Origin: Wujia chipingensis
Lineage (GTDB): Bacteria; Bacillota; Clostridia; Lachnospirales; Lachnospiraceae
Direction: 5' to 3'
Length of the DNA: 64,000 nt
Assembly: GCF_014337155.1 (NCBI RefSeq)
Contig: NZ_CP060632.1
Location: 1,309,001-1,373,000 of the forward strand
The notes below the pieces were generated by a model that made no database searches, was not told the DNA's origin, and worked only from the letters and a program-made list of their open reading frames with translations. Below are positions 45,763 to 54,143 of this stretch, one piece after another (the stretch's first letter is position 1; each line of letters opens with the position of its first letter). The position numbers were made by a program, and so were the translations under genes.

Positions 45763-48453
45763 ATGCGAAAAAGAGAGGGAATGAAAAAACGAAAACATAT
45801 TACCAGATGGATTTTAAGCGCCATGTTTGTCCTTGGTATGATATTTTCAATGAAATCAATGACTGCATTTGCAGCAGACGAAGAGACTCAGACTATATAT
45901 ATCGGAGGAAATAAATTGACGGTTTCCATAGAGAAAGCGTCTTACTGGAACTATAATGAGGTGAATGGTACCATCACAGCCTGTGCGGAGCAGGAAGCAA
46001 ATGTATTGATCAATACGGTGGGAAAATATGGAGATCCTGCATCGTCAATATACGTGAATCTGGTAAATGTAAATATTAAAGCAAAAGGCGGTACAGAGGA
46101 TTCCTCCAATGCAGGTATTTACAATCCGGAACAGGAAACCAAGATGTATCTACGGATTAATGGAGATTGTAGCGTTACCGGTTCTATGTATGGAATTTAT
46201 GCAACAATTTATGTTACACCGTGTGATGAGGAGGCCAGACTTACGATTACAGCAGATAGTAAGCTTGCTCCTGAAGGTGTGGATGTTAAAAATGCAATTT
46301 CCTTGTATTCGGGAGGGGCGAATTATATTTACCGGGGGTATGGGCATACAGATTTTTCAGTGATCCTGCGGAGTGATACCATGACCACAATAAAAGGTGG
46401 TGGGGATTTTACTTGTCAAAGTACAAAAGCATCTGTTAGTATCAGTCCGAATATGGACGGCAGCGATGCAACAGAATACATCAAGGAAAATGGTGTATTT
46501 AACCTTGGAGATACAAGACGGGTAAAATATAGGGAATATAAGAACGGTACACTGATGTATGATAAAGCGAAGATTACCGGAGCAACCTTGAAGTTTCATG
46601 ACGGAGATGTCCCGGCATTCACGGCGAAGGTTTCAGAGGAGGATTCTGAAAAATATAATATTTCAAGTGAACAATGGAGTGAGCTGGATGAGAACGGGAA
46701 TAAGGTGAAGTGGTGTTCCTCCTATAATTCTGAGAATCCGAAGGATGAGAGTCAGTTGTTAAAAAAATTTGAAGCCGGAAAGACATATTTTTATTCGGTA
46801 ACGATTACTTGTAAGAGTTGGGACGTTAGTTTTACGGAACAAACACCGGTCATTATTAACGGAGAATCCTTTCTGATTACAAATAAAAAGATTGGAGAGG
46901 ACTATGTAGTCATTGATGCTGTGAATGTGAAAAGTATCACAATACCAAAAGAAATTAAGCAGATTGAAATAGCTGATGTAACGCTTCAGCATGAGGCGGG
47001 AGAAACACCGAAGGCAACTGCAGCATTGTCTGGTGAGAATGCGGATGATTATAGGATTGCATATGAGTATTGGGAGGAAATGCAGGAGCAAAGGGATGGT
47101 AGTTTCAAACCGGTGAGATTTTGGTATTCCGATGAGCGTGAAAATGCAAAGCTTGCAGAGGATAAGAAGATAACTGCCTTTGAAGGCGGGAAAACTTACA
47201 GGCATAGCATCAAGCTGGAAACATGCAATGAGAATTTTTTTGCTTCTGAAAATGATGGATTGTCTATTCTTGTAAATGGACAGACAGTAAATGCAAAAGA
47301 CATGAAGATCAGTGATGACGGCACGACCTGTAATTTGCCTCTTGCTACTGAGACGATTGAGAAAGTCCCAGAACCAACTCCAGAACCGAAGCCGGAACCA
47401 ACGCCTACACCTACCCCGGCACCGGTTGTGACACCGGATGTTACGGTTTCTTACCGTACACATGTACAGTCCATCGGCTGGCAGGGCATTGTGACGAACG
47501 GCACGATGAGTGGAACTTCCGGCAGGGCGAAGCGGCTCGAAAGCATCGAGATTTCGGTTGCAGGCAACAGCAATCTCGGCATCCGGTATACGACGCATTG
47601 TCAGAGCTATGGATGGTTACCATGGTCCGCAAATGGCGAGATGAACGGAACCGAGGGCGAGGCAAAGAGACTCGAAGCAATTAAGATTCAGCTCACAGGC
47701 GTAGATAAAGAGAAGTATGATGTATACTATCGTGTACACGCACAATCTTACGGCTGGCTTGCGTGGGCAGCCAATGGCGCACCGGCAGGAACGGCAGGTC
47801 TTGCGAAGAGACTCGAGGCAATCCAGATCGTGATTGTGAAGAAGGGTGAAAGCTTCGATCATGCAATCGGAAATATCCAATCTGCCCGTGGAGAAGCATA
47901 TATCGCATCATCCACAGCAAATGCGAATCCGGTTGTTGCAGGTGAGAACAATGTAAATGTAGAATATCGTACACACATACAGTCCTTTGGCTGGCAAGGC
48001 TGGAAGTACAATGGCGTGATGAGCGGAACAAGCGGCAAGGCAAAGAGACTCGAAGGCATCAACATCAAATTAACGAACAAGCCATACAGCGGAAGCATTG
48101 TCTATACGACACATGTACAATCCATCGGATGGCAGGGCAATGAGAACAATGTGAATACATGGTTCCGTGATGGTCAGATGGCAGGAACAAGCGGACGTGC
48201 GAAGCGTCTTGAAGCAATTCGTATCGCACTGACCGGCGAGATGGCAGAGCATTACGACGTATACTACCGCGTCCATGCACAGACCTACGGCTGGCTTGCC
48301 TGGACGAAGAACGGCGAAGCTGCCGGAACCGCAGGACTCAGCAAGCGTCTCGAAGGTATCCAGATCGTACTTGTACCGAAGGGCGGTGCTGCACCGGCGA
48401 ACAATTACGGTGGTGTTGTAACGACGAATAAGCAGACATATATTAAGAAATAA
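45763..48453 (+). CDS. Secreted surface protein with six ChW (clostridial hydrophobic W) repeats
   Basis: This 896-residue protein has a signal peptide (about residues 1-37, ending AFA) and an N-terminal region of short repeated strands reminiscent of a beta-helix (about 60-170). Two related middle domains follow, each with a V(S/K)-(E)-(Q)YW-type pattern (about 260-540). A Pro/Thr/Glu linker with PTPEPKPEPTPTPTPAP precedes six ChW repeats from about residue 560. Each repeat has the pattern YRTHxQSxGW...NG...GTxGxAKRLE. ChW repeats are common on exported proteins of Clostridia; ligands are not well defined. GAGAGGGA precedes ATG 45763. A cell-surface binding role is inferred. Confidence 0.8.
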   Translation: MRKREGMKKRKHITRWILSAMFVLGMIFSMKSMTAFAADEETQTIYIGGNKLTVSIEKASYWNYNEVNGTITACAEQEANVLINTVGKYGDPASSIYVNLVNVNIKAKGGTEDSSNAGIYNPEQETKMYLRINGDCSVTGSMYGIYATIYVTPCDEEARLTITADSKLAPEGVDVKNAISLYSGGANYIYRGYGHTDFSVILRSDTMTTIKGGGDFTCQSTKASVSISPNMDGSDATEYIKENGVFNLGDTRRVKYREYKNGTLMYDKAKITGATLKFHDGDVPAFTAKVSEEDSEKYNISSEQWSELDENGNKVKWCSSYNSENPKDESQLLKKFEAGKTYFYSVTITCKSWDVSFTEQTPVIINGESFLITNKKIGEDYVVIDAVNVKSITIPKEIKQIEIADVTLQHEAGETPKATAALSGENADDYRIAYEYWEEMQEQRDGSFKPVRFWYSDERENAKLAEDKKITAFEGGKTYRHSIKLETCNENFFASENDGLSILVNGQTVNAKDMKISDDGTTCNLPLATETIEKVPEPTPEPKPEPTPTPTPAPVVTPDVTVSYRTHVQSIGWQGIVTNGTMSGTSGRAKRLESIEISVAGNSNLGIRYTTHCQSYGWLPWSANGEMNGTEGEAKRLEAIKIQLTGVDKEKYDVYYRVHAQSYGWLAWAANGAPAGTAGLAKRLEAIQIVIVKKGESFDHAIGNIQSARGEAYIASSTANANPVVAGENNVNVEYRTHIQSFGWQGWKYNGVMSGTSGKAKRLEGINIKLTNKPYSGSIVYTTHVQSIGWQGNENNVNTWFRDGQMAGTSGRAKRLEAIRIALTGEMAEHYDVYYRVHAQTYGWLAWTKNGEAAGTAGLSKRLEGIQIVLVPKGGAAPANNYGGVVTTNKQTYIKK
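47440..48400 (+). repeat. Tandem ChW repeats arranged as two triplets
   Basis: Six copies of a roughly 45-50 codon unit are present. Repeats 3 and 6 are near-identical (YDVYYRVHAQ, YGWLAW), as are 1 and 4, so a three-repeat block was probably duplicated. The fifth repeat carries a short insertion around NENNVNTWFRDG. Confidence 0.8.
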
Positions 48454-48459
48454 TATTTT

Positions 48460-48477
48460 TACACCCGATAAGGTATA
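48460..48477. promoter_or_regulatory. Hip operator copy 1
   Basis: TACACCCGATAAGGTATA, an 18-bp site with inverted half-sites TACACC and GGTATA around CGATAA. It is also the left arm of a perfect 18-bp stem with operator copy 2, just after the ChW gene. Confidence 0.75.
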
Positions 48478-48500
48478 ATTCAAAGAGAATTAGCATAAAA

Positions 48501-48518
48501 TATACCTTATCGGGTGTA
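48501..48518. promoter_or_regulatory. Hip operator copy 2
   Basis: TATACCTTATCGGGTGTA, the same site in reversed orientation, centred exactly 41 bp from copy 1. Confidence 0.78.
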
Positions 48519-48534
48519 TTTTACATACAAAACA

Positions 48535-48563
48535 TTGCATTTATACCCGATAAGGTGTAAAAT
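48535..48563 (+). promoter_or_regulatory. Promoter of the hip module with embedded operator
   Basis: TTGCAT (48535-48540), a 17-base spacer and TAAAAT (48558-48563) form a good sigma-A promoter about 28 bases before hipB. Operator copy 3 fills the spacer, so bound HipB would block polymerase. Confidence 0.75.
48542..48559. promoter_or_regulatory. Hip operator copy 3
   Basis: TATACCCGATAAGGTGTA, centred exactly 41 bp from copy 2 and lying between the -35 and -10 elements of the hip promoter. Confidence 0.8.
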
Positions 48564-48590
48564 GCTCTAAAAAAGACAGGCGGTGATCGT

Positions 48591-48791
48591 ATGAATCAGA
48601 TTGCAGAATTTATAAAAAAGAATCGTAAAGCAGCGGGACTGACGCAGGAGCAATTTGCCATGCGGGCAGGTCTTGGTTTGCGTTTTGTACGTGAATTGGA
48701 GCAGGGAAAAGAAACAGTGCGCATGGACAAGGTAAACATCGCACTTGGAATGTTTGGAATGGAGGCAGTTCCGGGAAGGCAGGTTGATTAG
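48591..48791 (+). CDS. hipB: HipB-like helix-turn-helix antitoxin/repressor
   Basis: This 66-residue protein is a single XRE-type helix-turn-helix domain: IKKNRKAAGLTQEQFAMRAG is the DNA-binding part and GKETVRMDKVNIALGMFGME the closing helices, typical of the Y4mF/HipB family. AGGCGG lies seven bases before the ATG. Two bases separate it from the hipS-like gene. It most likely binds the three upstream operators and represses its own operon. Being short, it lacks the C-terminal extension of E. coli HipB. Confidence 0.88.
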   Translation: MNQIAEFIKKNRKAAGLTQEQFAMRAGLGLRFVRELEQGKETVRMDKVNIALGMFGMEAVPGRQVD

Positions 48792-48793
48792 GT

Positions 48794-49126
48794 ATGGATA
48801 CGATTTTTCGAACGGCATATGTATATGTGCGGAATGTATTTGCAGGAACGTTACTGGAAACAGATGAAGGATATTCATTTTCCTACGATCAGACATATTT
48901 GAAAGATGCGCAAGCGAGTGCTGTTTCATTGACGTTGCCTTTGACGGACGAGGTGTATGAGTCGAAAACAATGTTTCCTTTTTTCGATGGATTGATTCCA
49001 GAGGGCTGGCTGCTTGGTGTTGTAAGCCGGAATTGGAAGATTGATTTAAAAGATCGGTTTGGACTTTTGCTGGTTGCATGTAAGGATGCAATTGGAAATG
49101 TCACCATAAGGGAGGAACGTGTATGA
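48794..49126 (+). CDS. HipS-like small protein (HipA N-terminal subdomain)
   Basis: This 110-residue protein corresponds to the N-terminal subdomain of HipA kinases. TAYVYVRNVFAGTLLETD, SLTLPLTDEVYESK, FPFFDGLIPEGWLLGVV and the end DAIGNVTI align along the usual pattern. It is a separate gene, overlapping the kinase gene by ATGA. In the E. coli O127 HipBST system the equivalent small protein HipS is the antitoxin of the kinase. By analogy this would neutralise the protein at 49123-50091. Confidence 0.82.
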   Translation: MDTIFRTAYVYVRNVFAGTLLETDEGYSFSYDQTYLKDAQASAVSLTLPLTDEVYESKTMFPFFDGLIPEGWLLGVVSRNWKIDLKDRFGLLLVACKDAIGNVTIREERV

Positions 49127-50091
49127 ATTGTTTATGTTGTGGAAAACCATTGAAGAAGGAAACGGAATCGGGTTGGCATGCATCCTGCATAAAGCATTTT
49201 TTTGGTACGGATACGATACCGGAAATTGATATCGCAGAGCAGACATTGACGACAATTGTAATGGAATCAATTCAAAAAGGTTTTACGGTTCCGGGGGTAC
49301 AAAAGAAATTATCGTTACATTTGCTGTCAGAAAAAAATAAACCACGTCTCACACTTGTGAATTATCCGACGGGATATATTCTGAAACCACAGGTAGAGCA
49401 GTTCGAAGCATTGCCAGAGGCAGAACAACTGGTTATGACAATGGCAGATACAATCGGGATTTCTACGGTTCCGCATGCTCTGATGAGGGGGGATGGAGAT
49501 CTGGCATACATTACGCGACGCGTTGACCGGGTGGAGGATGGTGAACATACGAAGATGCTTGCGATGGAAGATTTCTGTCAGCTTGATTTGCGTCTGACAC
49601 AGGATAAATACAAGGGGTCTTATGAGCGGTGTGCAAAAATCATAGAGCGGTATTCCTGTCGAAAAGGTTTGGATATGGCAGAATTATTTATGAGACTGGT
49701 GTTTTGCTTTGTGGCTGGAAATTCGGATATGCATTTGAAAAATTTCTCGTTGATTGAGACTGGAGAGGGCACTGGCACATATAGTTTGTCACCCGCGTAT
49801 GATCTACTTCCGGTGAATGTAATCATGCCGGAAGATAAGGAACAGTTTGCACTTGCAATGAATGGAAAGAAACGGAATCTACATCGAAAAGACTTTTTAG
49901 TTTATGCAGATGCATGTGGAATATCCAGAGTGTCTGCAGAGAAGATGCTGGATGCGGTGATAGAGCAACGGCAGAAGTTTGTTGCAATGTGTGAAGCATC
50001 GTTACTTCCGGAACACCTAAAAGAACGGTTTGAGAAGCTGATACAGGAACGATGCGATGCAATCACGAAAAGAACGCAGAGGAAGGAGTGA
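49123..50091 (+). CDS. HipT-like serine/threonine kinase toxin
   Basis: This 322-residue HipA-family kinase lacks the N-terminal subdomain, which is encoded by the preceding gene. It begins with a cysteine cluster (MNCLCCGKPL, then WHASC) that may bind zinc. The Gly-rich loop is FTVPGVQKK (54-62), with Thr and Pro where Ser autophosphorylation sites occur in other members. Lys88 (YILKP), Asp202 in AGNSDMHLKN and Asp227 in YDLLP provide the ATP and catalytic residues. HipT of E. coli O127 phosphorylates tryptophanyl-tRNA synthetase; the target here is unknown. Its stop codon lies inside the terminator hairpin. Confidence 0.85.
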   Translation: MNCLCCGKPLKKETESGWHASCIKHFFGTDTIPEIDIAEQTLTTIVMESIQKGFTVPGVQKKLSLHLLSEKNKPRLTLVNYPTGYILKPQVEQFEALPEAEQLVMTMADTIGISTVPHALMRGDGDLAYITRRVDRVEDGEHTKMLAMEDFCQLDLRLTQDKYKGSYERCAKIIERYSCRKGLDMAELFMRLVFCFVAGNSDMHLKNFSLIETGEGTGTYSLSPAYDLLPVNVIMPEDKEQFALAMNGKKRNLHRKDFLVYADACGISRVSAEKMLDAVIEQRQKFVAMCEASLLPEHLKERFEKLIQERCDAITKRTQRKE

Positions 50092-50114
50092 ATCGCTCCA
50101 ACCTCTGCTTTTTT
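50076..50114 (+). terminator. Terminator of the hip module
   Basis: GCAGAGGAAGGAG pairs with CTCCAACCTCTGC (two internal mismatches) and is followed by TTTTTT. It overlaps the hipT stop codon and lies between convergent genes. Confidence 0.85.
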
Positions 50115-50125
50115 CATGTAATGGG

Positions 50126-51964
50126 TTATAACATATATTTCCGCATCCAGTAGTCGACCTGGAGCAGGTAGGCGATCATCTGTGGTCCGGCCATGAGCTG
50201 ACCGAACCAAGGTTTTCCATATTCCTTTGGCTCGTCGAGGAACTTTAGCACCGCAGGGATATTCAGATAGCTCCGGAGCGGCGATGCGGTGTCGGTGACG
50301 ACTTCGCGCAGGCGGTTCGCAAGCACACGTTCGTATTCCGGGTGATAGGTCTTCGGGTAAGGACTTTTCGGACGGTTCATGATCGTGTCCGGCAGGTATT
50401 TGGCGGCGCAGGCACGGAGCAGACTCTTCGGGACGCCGTCCTTGGCTTTGATCGACCACGGAACATTGAATACATAGTCGACGACGCGGTAATCGGCGAA
50501 TGGAACTCTGGCTTCGAGTCCGTGTTGCATGGATGTGCGGTCCATGCGGTCAAGCAGCGTCTGCATGAACCAGCGGATATTCAGATAGGCAATCTGCCGT
50601 TTCTTCGTATCGAGCGGTGATTCCTCCGGCAGGATATCGACCTCAGAGAGCGTCGTGCGGTATGCCTTGGCGATATATTTTTCCATCTGCATGCTGGCGG
50701 CAAATTCCGGGTGGAGCAGGGATTTGCGGAAGGAGATATCCATCGTCCACGGGAAGGTGTTCGATTGCAGCATGGCGTCACGGTGAAACCATGGATAGCC
50801 ACCGAAGATCTCATCGGCACATTCACCGGTCAACGTGACCTTGTGATGCTTCGCAACCTCCCCACAGAAATACAACAGCGACGAATCGACATCTGCCATC
50901 GTTGGCAGACACCGGCTGTCGACGGATGCCTCGAGCAGATCGGCAAGCTGCGTGTAGGAACACGTCAGGTAGATATGATCCGAGTGCAGATAGTCCTTCA
51001 TGATATCAACGTAAGGGCGGTCTTCACTCGGCTGGAAGCTGTTCGCCTGAAAATAAACGGCATTGTCAGTGTAATCGAAGGAGTACGTCGTAAGAGGTAT
51101 ATCCTCCGGCAGGAAATGGCTGCAGACGGCGGATACATACGAGGAGTCGACGCCGCCGGAAAGCAGGGTGGAGATCGGAACATCGGATATCATCTGCATA
51201 CGGATACTGTCTTCAAGCAGGTATGAGGTTTTCTCTACCGTTTCCTCGTAGCTGTCGGTGTGCGGGTGGCTCTCAATCCGGTAGTATAGCCGGGATGTCA
51301 TATACTGTGGCGAGTAGGTCAGATATTCGCCGGGTTTAATCTCTTTGATCCCGGAGAATACACCTTTGCCGTACGTCTTCGCCGGTCCGAGGGAGAAGAT
51401 CTCGTTGAAGCTGTTCATGTCGATGCATGGACGCACGCGCGGGTATTCAAACAATGTATCAATCCTCGAGGCGAACACGAGTGTATCGCCGGTCTTCGTA
51501 TAATAAAGCGGTTTGACACCGAAGCGGTCACGGTAGAGGTAGAGTGTATTTCGCATGCTGTCGTAGATGGCGATTGCGAAGATACCGTTTAATTCTTTGA
51601 CAAAGCCCGGTCCGTAATGACAGAACGCAGCGATGATGACTTCCGTATCGGAGTTTGTTTCAAAGGTATAGTTTTTCCGGAGCAGTGTTTTCTTTACTTC
51701 CTTGTAGTTGTAGATCTCGCCGTTATATACAATATAGTAGGTGTTTCCGTCCTTCGTATAAGACATGGGCTGTCTGCCATTTTCGAGATCAATGATAGAC
51801 AGGCGTGTGTGCGCAAGGCAGCACGAATTTATGATGGTATGACCGTAGGTGTCCGGCCCGCGGTGGTTCATCGTATTGATCATACGGGACAGTGTATGAA
51901 AGTTTTGCTTGGGATTTTCCGCATAGTTCTGGTCTGGGTTAAAGTAGCCCGCAATGCCACACAT
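50126..51964 (-). CDS. asnB: Asparagine synthase (glutamine-hydrolysing)
   Basis: This 612-residue enzyme makes asparagine from aspartate, ATP and glutamine. Cys2 (MCGIAGYF) is the glutaminase nucleophile after Met removal, and HRGPDTYG and YNGEIYNYKE belong to the same domain. The synthetase domain carries the pyrophosphate loop SGGVDSS at residues 269-275. AAGGAG lies seven bases before the ATG on the minus strand. It is divergent from the second carboxypeptidase gene. Some clostridial members instead amidate cell-wall precursors, so the acceptor is not proven. Confidence 0.92.
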   Translation of the reverse strand: MCGIAGYFNPDQNYAENPKQNFHTLSRMINTMNHRGPDTYGHTIINSCCLAHTRLSIIDLENGRQPMSYTKDGNTYYIVYNGEIYNYKEVKKTLLRKNYTFETNSDTEVIIAAFCHYGPGFVKELNGIFAIAIYDSMRNTLYLYRDRFGVKPLYYTKTGDTLVFASRIDTLFEYPRVRPCIDMNSFNEIFSLGPAKTYGKGVFSGIKEIKPGEYLTYSPQYMTSRLYYRIESHPHTDSYEETVEKTSYLLEDSIRMQMISDVPISTLLSGGVDSSYVSAVCSHFLPEDIPLTTYSFDYTDNAVYFQANSFQPSEDRPYVDIMKDYLHSDHIYLTCSYTQLADLLEASVDSRCLPTMADVDSSLLYFCGEVAKHHKVTLTGECADEIFGGYPWFHRDAMLQSNTFPWTMDISFRKSLLHPEFAASMQMEKYIAKAYRTTLSEVDILPEESPLDTKKRQIAYLNIRWFMQTLLDRMDRTSMQHGLEARVPFADYRVVDYVFNVPWSIKAKDGVPKSLLRACAAKYLPDTIMNRPKSPYPKTYHPEYERVLANRLREVVTDTASPLRSYLNIPAVLKFLDEPKEYGKPWFGQLMAGPQMIAYLLQVDYWMRKYML

Positions 51965-52067
51965 ACAGATGCTCCTTCACACTTTTTCTTATTATATTCA
52001 TTTTCTGCAAGGTTGTTTCGTATAATGTACAAATTAGAGGCGGACGGAAAGTGTAAAAGGAGTGGAA

Positions 52068-53300
52068 ATGAAGAAAATAATATTGGCAATTATGAACTTG
52101 GCACTGGTGCTTGGGAGTTTTGTGACAGTGCGGGCTGACGCACCGGTCGATGAGGCGACAGACGGAGATGCGGAGGCGGTTGTGGAAACAACCGCACCGG
52201 CAGGCGAAAATGATGCGCTTGCAATCCAGTCGAAATCGGTGCTTTTGATGGAGCTGGAGAGCGGGACGGTACTTTATGAGAAGAATGCGGATGAGATGCT
52301 GCGCCCGGCATCGGTGACGAAGGTCATGACATTGCTTTTGATCTTCGAGGCGTTAGAACGCGGAGATATCGCGCTGGACGATACGGTTGTCGTGACTGAG
52401 CACGCGGCGTCGATGGGCGGCTCACAATGCTTCTTCGAGGCAGGCGAGGAACAGACGGTGCAGGATATGATCAAATGCATCGAGGTGGCCTCCGGTAACG
52501 ATGCGGCAGTGGCGATGGCAGAGCATCTGGCAGGTTCGGAGGCAGCGTTTGTCCAGAAGATGAACGAGCGGGCGAAGGAGCTTGGTATGGAGCATACGCA
52601 TTTTGACAATGCATGCGGGCTGGAGGTTGAGACACATCTGACGTCGGCGCGGGATATCGCGATTATGTCCAGACAGCTTTTGCTTTATCATCCGGATATC
52701 CTTACATATTCGACGATCTGGATGGATTCCATCACACATAAGACCAGACGGGGCGAATCACAGTTTGATCTTGCGAATACGAACAAATTCCTGAATCTCT
52801 ACACAGGGGCAAACGGACTGAAAACCGGATATACATCGCAGGCGAAATACTGTATGTCTGCGACGGCGACGCGGGATGGCGTGACGTTGATCGCAGTTGT
52901 GATGGGAGCGGAGACGAAGGAGATCCGGAACAGTGAGGCAATGAAGCTGCTTGATTACGGATTCGCACGGTGCCGTCCATATGTGGATACCGAAGTCGTG
53001 CCGGAGGATCTGCAGATCCCGGTGCAGAAGGGTACCTGCAAATCGGTGACGGTAAAGCCGGTGGAACAGCACACGATCACGCTTGTAGCGACGAACCCGG
53101 ATCAGATTGAAAAACAGGTGATCGCCTACGAAAATCTGAAAGCACCGATACAGGAAGGGGGTGCGGTCGGTGTTGTGCAGTATTCCTGCAACGGAACGTG
53201 TATCAGCGAAGTGATCCTGTATGCAGAGCGGTCGGTGCCGAAGCTTGACTTAAAATACAGCTTATCGGAGATTGCAGGAAGAATATTTATGGCGAAATAA
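52068..53300 (+). CDS. D-alanyl-D-alanine carboxypeptidase, second copy
   Basis: This 410-residue exported penicillin-binding protein has a signal peptide (about 1-24, ending VRA), then an acidic spacer. Catalytic motifs are Ser82-x-x-Lys85, Ser142-Gly-Asn144 and Lys252-Thr-Gly254. A C-terminal PBP5-type beta domain and a final hydrophobic/amphipathic segment (SLSEIAGRIFMAK) may anchor it to the membrane. ATG 52068 is five bases after AAGGAG; GTG 52062 overlaps that site. A TATAAT at 52021-52026 could be its promoter, with a weak -35. Confidence 0.9.
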   Translation: MKKIILAIMNLALVLGSFVTVRADAPVDEATDGDAEAVVETTAPAGENDALAIQSKSVLLMELESGTVLYEKNADEMLRPASVTKVMTLLLIFEALERGDIALDDTVVVTEHAASMGGSQCFFEAGEEQTVQDMIKCIEVASGNDAAVAMAEHLAGSEAAFVQKMNERAKELGMEHTHFDNACGLEVETHLTSARDIAIMSRQLLLYHPDILTYSTIWMDSITHKTRRGESQFDLANTNKFLNLYTGANGLKTGYTSQAKYCMSATATRDGVTLIAVVMGAETKEIRNSEAMKLLDYGFARCRPYVDTEVVPEDLQIPVQKGTCKSVTVKPVEQHTITLVATNPDQIEKQVIAYENLKAPIQEGGAVGVVQYSCNGTCISEVILYAERSVPKLDLKYSLSEIAGRIFMAK

Positions 53301-53324
53301 CTGAAGATAGGGTATAATAAAGCC

Positions 53325-54128
53325 ATGAGTGTGAATTTTCAGATAGTGCGTTACAATTTTATCAGTCAGAAAGTCCGGAAACCATTACGCATTGTGATGA
53401 TCGCTGATCTGCACAATCAGGTATATGGTCTTGAGAACACGGATCTGCTTACCGCGATTGACACGGAGCAGCCGGATATTATTTTACTGCCTGGCGACAT
53501 GATCGTCTGTCGGAAGAGCGAACGGAAGAATAACAGGGTGACAGCGGACACGATCCGGAAGATGACTGAAATTGCACCGGTTTATTATTCCTATGGAAAT
53601 CATGAGCGCGGATTGCTTGAATGCGTGCGGGAGACCGATGGTATCTGGCAGGAATACAGCCAGCATCTCAAAGGTGCACATCATCTGCATATGCTGGTAA
53701 ATGCACATGAATTTTTAGAGCCTTGGAATGTCTGCCTGTATGGCTTGGATCTGCCCCGGGCGTATTATAAGCGGCTGATCAAGAAACCGCTACGGGAAGA
53801 TGTGCTTACCAGCATGCTTGGGAAGATGCAGCCGGATCACTGCAATGTGCTGCTTGCACACAATCCGGATTATTTTCGGTCATATTGTACACTGCATCCA
53901 GACTTGATTGTGTCCGGGCATAATCATGGCGGCATGATACGGATACCGGGGATTGGCGGCGTGATCTCACCTCGGTTACACCCATTTCCGAAGTATGACT
54001 ATGGGGTGTATGAGAGCGCGGATATCAAGACGAAGATGGTTGTGACTGCAGGATGTGGCATGCATTCGATCCACATCCGGATCAACAACCCACCGGAGAT
54101 GGTCGTAATTGATGTAAATAAGATGTAA
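53325..54128 (+). CDS. Calcineurin-like metallophosphoesterase
   Basis: This 267-residue protein has the five metallophosphoesterase motifs in order: IADLHNQ, LPGDMI, YGNHERG, LLAHNPD and VSGHNHGG, giving a two-metal centre. It resembles the YkuE-type group, members of which act on phosphodiesters or UDP-sugars; the substrate is unknown. No ribosome site precedes ATG 53325, and a TATAAT at 53314-53319 lies only six bases before it, which would produce a nearly leaderless mRNA. Confidence 0.85.
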   Translation: MSVNFQIVRYNFISQKVRKPLRIVMIADLHNQVYGLENTDLLTAIDTEQPDIILLPGDMIVCRKSERKNNRVTADTIRKMTEIAPVYYSYGNHERGLLECVRETDGIWQEYSQHLKGAHHLHMLVNAHEFLEPWNVCLYGLDLPRAYYKRLIKKPLREDVLTSMLGKMQPDHCNVLLAHNPDYFRSYCTLHPDLIVSGHNHGGMIRIPGIGGVISPRLHPFPKYDYGVYESADIKTKMVVTAGCGMHSIHIRINNPPEMVVIDVNKM

Positions 54129-54143
54129 ATTTTCCGCATTTGG

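Larger units (their letters stand above)
48460..48522 (+). terminator. Possible terminator formed by operators 1 and 2
   Basis: Bases 48460-48477 and 48501-48518 are exactly complementary (18 bp) with a 23-base loop, followed by TTTT. The stem starts seven bases after the ChW stop codon, so the operator pair may double as that gene's terminator. Confidence 0.5.

Noticed and set aside
47440..48400. CRISPR-like or non-coding tandem repeat array
   Set aside because: The repeats are codon-phased and translate into ChW protein repeats with diverged bases, so they are coding.
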